10,480 nucleotides of DNA from an uncultured Bacilli bacterium. GTDB taxonomy: Bacteria; Bacillota_I; Bacilli_A; RF39; UBA660. Below, piece after piece: positions 8,360 to 10,480 of the stretch. The first letter of the stretch is position 1, and every line of letters starts with the position of its first letter. Where the stretch lies: contig CANRKS010000028.1 of the NCBI GenBank assembly GCA_947631285.1, positions 1 through 10,480 of the forward strand. Direction: 5' to 3'. The notes beneath the pieces are model-generated. The model saw only the letters and a list, made by a program, of their open reading frames with translations. It made no database searches and was not told the DNA's origin. Both the position numbers and the translations under genes were made by a program.

Positions 8360-8387
8360 ATTGTTAATAACTTATCTTATTAACAAT
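8360..8387 (-). repeat. Perfect 11-bp inverted repeat in the 5' leader of the surface-protein gene
   Basis: The arms ATTGTTAATAA (8360-8370) and TTATTAACAAT (8377-8387) are exact complements around a 6-base centre. It sits within the predicted transcript and ends directly at the AGGA Shine-Dalgarno (8356-8359). As RNA it would form a hairpin next to the ribosome-binding site and could affect translation or mRNA stability. As DNA it could be an operator about 20 bases downstream of the predicted transcription start. No T tract follows, so it is not a classical terminator. Confidence 0.75.
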
Positions 8388-8409
8388 CCCTTTCCTACTT
8401 TATATGGTT

Positions 8410-8437
8410 ATTATATAATACCCCCCCCCGGTGTCAA
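8410..8437 (-). promoter_or_regulatory. Probable phase-variable promoter of the surface-protein gene
   Basis: The coding strand has a perfect -35 TTGACA (8432-8437) and a perfect -10 TATAAT (8410-8415) separated by 16 bases. The spacer is CC, then nine G, then TATTA. Transcription would start near 8403, leaving a leader of about 55 bases. Poly-G runs within the -35/-10 spacer are a known phase-variation device (for example Neisseria porA), where slippage alters spacer length. Adding one G here would give the optimal 17-base spacer. The two boxes and the G run are seen directly; variability is inferred. Confidence 0.85.
8421..8429. repeat. Homopolymer tract, nine C (nine G on the coding strand)
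   Basis: An uninterrupted run of nine C on the given strand is striking in an AT-rich window and is by far its longest C or G run. It lies wholly inside the promoter spacer of the surface-protein gene. Runs of this length are prone to slipped-strand mispairing, so the tract length may differ among cells or reads. Confidence 0.95.
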
Positions 8438-8481
8438 TTTTCGTTCAAAATTTGTTGGAACGGACGTCAAATTGGCGTCAA
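8434..8481 (-). repeat. Helically spaced TTGA motifs upstream of and including the -35 box
   Basis: On the coding strand TTGA occurs at 8478-8481 (TTGACGCC), 8467-8470 (TTGACGTC), 8445-8448 (TTGAACGA) and 8434-8437 (TTGACACC, the -35 box). The start-to-start distances are 11, 22 and 11 bases, so all face the same side of the helix. A short inverted repeat CGTTC/GAACG (8442-8446 and 8458-8462) lies in the same stretch. These may be regulator sites or degenerate copies of a -35-like element. The motif is short and chance cannot be excluded. Confidence 0.4.
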
Positions 8482-8503
8482 AAAAAAGAAGTATTATCTT
8501 CTT
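8480..8503 (-). terminator. Weak intrinsic terminator overlapping the stop codon of the 246-residue gene
   Basis: The coding strand reads AAGAAG, ATAATA, CTTCTT, then a T run; the hairpin has only 6 bp and includes the stop codon TAA (8494-8496) in its loop. A run of eight T follows the first bases of the second arm (8480-8487). The stem is weak, so termination may be partial. Confidence 0.45.
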
Positions 8504-9234
8504 CTCTTTGTCTTTTCTTCTTTGGGTAAGAATACTATTGGATCTATACTATAGCTCCAACTTTTCCAATCATTAATCGCTTTTTCAAATTCCATTTCAT
8601 TTTTAGTGGTTTTAATAATATGATCGGTTTTTCTAACTTCATCATATTTTTGAATAAAAGTATCCATACATAATTCACTCATTACTACTGGTGAATAATA
8701 AGGATAATGAACAATATCTTCACTTTCTTCTAATCTACTTTTTAAAATACTAGCAATATCAAGAGTATCCAAATCAACAAAATGAGTTAAATCTTGATAA
8801 GATATTTCACAACCTCTTACTACTATATCTGAAAGAAAACTAGCCCAGTTATAAGATTCTAAATTAGCTTTAGTAGGTTTATCTATACATTCAACATCAG
8901 CATCTTTAGGATTTAAAGAATGCGCAATTAATAAAGCCATAATAGCCAAAAGTCTATTATTAAAAGCTCCATTAGGATCTAACTCTTTAACTATTTTAGG
9001 ATTAGCTGAGTATTGAAAAATTCTTTTTACTTTTACTTCTTTGGCCTTTTTATTAATTCGGTTTCCATCCCAAATTATTTTGTCAAAAAAATGTTGATCA
9101 CTAACTATTGTTAAATAACCATCTATTATTTGAAAATTAATAACAGAATACTTTAAGGCATTAATTTTCCTAATATATACTTGACTATTACCATATGTTC
9201 TTATATTATCAATAACTTCATTTACTAGGGGCAT
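8494..9234 (-). CDS. Unrecognised 246-residue soluble protein
   Basis: I do not recognise the family. The start is the ATG at 9234-9232, beginning MPLVNEVIDNIRTYGNSQVY, with AAAGGAG 9 bases upstream; a GTG at 9243 overlaps that Shine-Dalgarno and is unlikely. The protein has no signal peptide or membrane segment, so it is probably cytosolic. Visible traits are a mixed alpha/beta N-terminal half, a central helix FNNRLLAIMALLIAHSLNP, three Cys, an acidic segment around residues 160-175, and a basic end KEEKTKRRR. It has its own perfect-consensus promoter and a weak terminator, so it seems to be a single-gene unit. It directly precedes the phase-variable promoter of the surface-protein gene, but nothing shows a functional link. 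The reading frame is clean, with codon use like its neighbours. Confidence 0.8.
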   Translation of the reverse strand: MPLVNEVIDNIRTYGNSQVYIRKINALKYSVINFQIIDGYLTIVSDQHFFDKIIWDGNRINKKAKEVKVKRIFQYSANPKIVKELDPNGAFNNRLLAIMALLIAHSLNPKDADVECIDKPTKANLESYNWASFLSDIVVRGCEISYQDLTHFVDLDTLDIASILKSRLEESEDIVHYPYYSPVVMSELCMDTFIQKYDEVRKTDHIIKTTKNEMEFEKAINDWKSWSYSIDPIVFLPKEEKTKRRR

Positions 9235-9261
9235 TATATTCACTCCTTTTTTTGTTTAATT

Positions 9262-9289
9262 ATTATAATAAATTTTTAGCTTTTGTCAA
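9262..9289 (-). promoter_or_regulatory. Promoter of the 246-residue gene
   Basis: The coding strand has a perfect TTGACA (9284-9289), 16 bases, then a perfect TATAAT (9262-9267). The -35 box starts just after the hairpin that ends the preceding gene, and the leader would be about 20 bases before the ATG at 9234. It resembles the surface-protein promoter in boxes and 16-base spacing but has an ordinary AT-rich spacer. Confidence 0.85.
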
Positions 9290-9294
9290 ATTAT

Positions 9295-9328
9295 AAAGGA
9301 TTATTCCTCACATAAAGAATAATCCTTT
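9295..9328 (-). terminator. Terminator hairpin overlapping the 3' end of the membrane-protein gene
   Basis: A perfect 12-bp inverted repeat (arms 9295-9306 and 9317-9328, 10-base loop) covers the last codons and the TAA stop (9301-9303) of the membrane-protein gene. On the coding strand the second arm ends in CCTTT followed by ATAATTTG, an imperfect T tract. It probably acts as a terminator, placed so that coding sequence forms the first arm and the loop. Confidence 0.65.
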
Positions 9329-10323
9329 TCTAATTTTTTATTTTGAAAAATATTTTTACCATTTTGACAGCTTAAAATATTAAATTTAGGAAGCGAATAA
9401 TAAGTATGCCCATTATTAGTCTCTATTTCACTATCCTTTGTTATCGAATCAAAAGTTATTTTCTTATCTTTTAAGGCATATGATAATTCATAATTATCAA
9501 TACCATAATTTAAATAAATATTATCTAGACATAAAGTATAATAATTATCAATATAATCTTTTAGATTATGATCACAATCATTACTTTCAATTACTTCAAA
9601 TGAATAATTATCATATAAATTATTTTCTTCTATTTTAGTGTTAATTAAAGTTAATTCTTCACTTTTTTTATTATAAGAATTTAAAAGTCCTACCACCGTG
9701 ATATAATCATATATTTTATAATTTTGAATAGAGGTATCATTAACATTAACTATTAACTTACTATTATCATTAAATTTAACATAACCATTTAAACTATTAT
9801 CTGCCATTGTATATTCTTTTAATTCTATTTTACTATTACCAATAATTTTACTTACTTTACCTGTAACTTTAATAAAATCATGTTTATATTTTTTATAAGC
9901 TTCTCTCGGTTCACTTAAAAGAGTATTAATATCAATATTTTCTACTAAACTAGTATTGCAAACAAAATTCATTTTATAATCATTATCAAAAATGTAATTA
10001 TTTTGACATTTATAAATACGATAAAATAAGCTATTATAAACAGAAACATCATTATTGATTTTATTTTCTAAAATAAAAATAGGACTTACTTCTAAAGTAT
10101 AAGTTTTTAAATAATCAATACTATAAGTAAATACTAAAAGTAAAATAGGCAAATAAATAGTTAGAAAAAGATTTAATTTTTTACTAGTGGCTAAAAAGAT
10201 TTCAAAAAGAATAATTCCTAAGGCCACACAAATTAATTTATAAATTGTATAAATATTTATAAAAAAAGGAATGATAATCATAAGTATACTAAGTATTAAT
10301 AAAATAAGTCTCTTTTTTTCCAT
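9301..10323 (-). CDS. Membrane-anchored protein with probable OB-fold domain, function unknown
   Basis: I do not recognise the gene as a named protein. The 340-residue product starts with ATG at 10323-10321, preceded by AGAGG and 5 bases. Three hydrophobic segments near the N-terminus (about 6-24, 28-45, 51-68) should span the membrane, leaving residues from about 75 on one side, probably outside. Residues about 150-232 have a strand pattern with VTGKVSKI, KIELKEY, YVKFND, KLIVNVND, YITVVGLLN and LTLINTKIE. This resembles the OB-fold called tRNA_anti-like, found in many membrane-linked proteins of unknown role. The rest is Asn/Tyr-rich, with Cys at 106, 122 and several near the C-terminus. 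It is very AT-rich, more so than rpoB, with strong Lys/Asn/Ile bias. It stands as its own unit between the HU terminator and its own hairpin. Confidence 0.8.
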   Translation of the reverse strand: MEKKRLILLILSILMIIIPFFINIYTIYKLICVALGIILFEIFLATSKKLNLFLTIYLPILLLVFTYSIDYLKTYTLEVSPIFILENKINNDVSVYNSLFYRIYKCQNNYIFDNDYKMNFVCNTSLVENIDINTLLSEPREAYKKYKHDFIKVTGKVSKIIGNSKIELKEYTMADNSLNGYVKFNDNSKLIVNVNDTSIQNYKIYDYITVVGLLNSYNKKSEELTLINTKIEENNLYDNYSFEVIESNDCDHNLKDYIDNYYTLCLDNIYLNYGIDNYELSYALKDKKITFDSITKDSEIETNNGHTYYSLPKFNILSCQNGKNIFQNKKLEKDYSLCEE

Positions 10324-10339
10324 GTTAACCTCTTCTTAT

Positions 10340-10368
10340 ATTATAACCTAAATATTTTTTAAAAACAA
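10340..10368 (-). promoter_or_regulatory. Candidate promoter of the OB-fold membrane-protein gene
   Basis: The coding strand has TTGTTT (10363-10368), 17 bases, then TATAAT (10340-10345). The -35 box lies inside the T tract of the HU terminator. Transcription from this -10 would begin near 10333, at the edge of the Shine-Dalgarno (10329-10333), giving a leader of only about 10-12 bases. Either the leader is very short or read-through from HU also contributes. Confidence 0.55.
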
Positions 10369-10389
10369 AAAAGTTAGCCATCGCTAACT
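10361..10389 (-). terminator. Intrinsic terminator of the HU gene
   Basis: The coding strand has AGTTAGC, loop GATG, GCTAACT (10372-10389; 7-bp perfect stem), followed by TTTTT, G and TTTTT (10361-10371). It lies 23 bases after the HU stop. This is a classical rho-independent terminator. Confidence 0.9.
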
Positions 10390-10412
10390 CTTTATTTACT
10401 AAATTTTACTTA

Positions 10413-10480
10413 TTAGTTTAAAGCATCTTTTAATTTGCTTCCTGCTTTAAATGAAGCAACTGTCTTTGCAGGAATTTTTA
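10413..10480 (-). CDS. hup: HU-type DNA-binding protein (C-terminal end only)
   Basis: Only the last 22 codons are in the window. They translate to KIPAKTVASFKAGSKLKDAL plus Asn, then TAA (10413-10415), followed by a second in-frame TAA. The pattern IPA..V..FK.G..LKDA is the signature C-terminus of HU family proteins such as Bacillus HBsu, small dimeric proteins that bend and compact DNA. The start, promoter and the arm that contacts DNA lie beyond the window. A strong terminator follows. Family assignment is firm from the C-terminus; whether the organism has other HU copies cannot be told. Confidence 0.92.
   Translation of the reverse strand, partial: KIPAKTVASFKAGSKLKDALN

Noticed and set aside
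8480..8487. Run of eight A (T on the coding strand) as a second slippage switch
   Set aside because: It lies after the stop codon of the 246-residue gene and is better explained as a terminator T tract. A/T runs of this length are common in AT-rich DNA.
8361..8576. Plus-strand frame of 71 codons across the poly-C tract
   Set aside because: It spans the minus-strand promoter and the end of the neighbouring gene, has no ribosome-binding site, and its coding appearance is accidental.
9438..9638. Plus-strand frame of 66 codons inside the membrane-protein gene
   Set aside because: Asn/Tyr/Leu-rich shadow of a very AT-rich gene on the other strand.
1..10480. CRISPR arrays, tRNA or rRNA genes, insertion sequences
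   Set aside because: No regularly spaced repeats, no tRNA-like cloverleaf with its conserved T-arm, and no transposase or terminal inverted repeats were seen on either strand.

Overview
The window comes from the chromosome of a low-GC, Gram-positive-type bacterium that uses the standard genetic code (Trp is TGG; TGA is not used as a sense codon in the genes read here). RpoB, RpoC, the YbxB-type methyltransferase and HU all resemble Bacillota proteins. The AT-rich composition, and a surface protein whose N-terminus ends in a TasA/camelysin-like ATYAFFS signal, suggest an uncultured gut lineage of Bacilli, for example RF39-like. That placement is an inference and was not tested with a tree. Every gene recognised lies on the minus strand.

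Read in the direction of transcription (high to low coordinates), the window starts with the last 22 codons of an HU-type DNA-binding protein and its terminator. Next come an unrecognised membrane-anchored protein with a probable OB-fold domain (9301-10323) and an unrecognised 246-residue soluble protein (8494-9234). A large predicted surface protein follows (6717-8348), then a YbxB/RsmC-like rRNA methyltransferase (6004-6603), rpoB (2333-5926), and the first ~777 codons of rpoC (1-2333). The unit ybxB-rpoB-rpoC matches the order known from Bacillus subtilis. Ribosomal protein L7/L12, which precedes ybxB there, is absent; the surface-protein gene occupies that place. There is no gene-free stretch longer than 300 bases.

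The main find is the promoter of the surface-protein gene. A perfect -35 (TTGACA) and a perfect -10 (TATAAT) are separated by 16 bases, and 9 of those are an uninterrupted G run on the coding strand. This is the architecture of a phase-variable promoter: slippage in the run would change the spacer between suboptimal and optimal lengths and switch or grade expression. Around it are an 11-bp perfect inverted repeat in the 5' leader, next to the ribosome-binding site, and four TTGA motifs spaced 11, 22 and 11 bases apart that end in the -35 box. The C-terminal part of the protein contains a patch of 56% GC in an otherwise AT-rich window, which may mark recombination or a variable segment.

A second notable point is the rifamycin-binding segment of RpoB. 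It has Lys and Asp at the positions equivalent to E. coli Gln513 and His526. Both are classical resistance substitutions, so intrinsic rifampicin resistance is predicted.

Promoters of good consensus precede most genes, and several terminators overlap coding ends or the next promoter. The region is therefore compact but divided into short transcription units.
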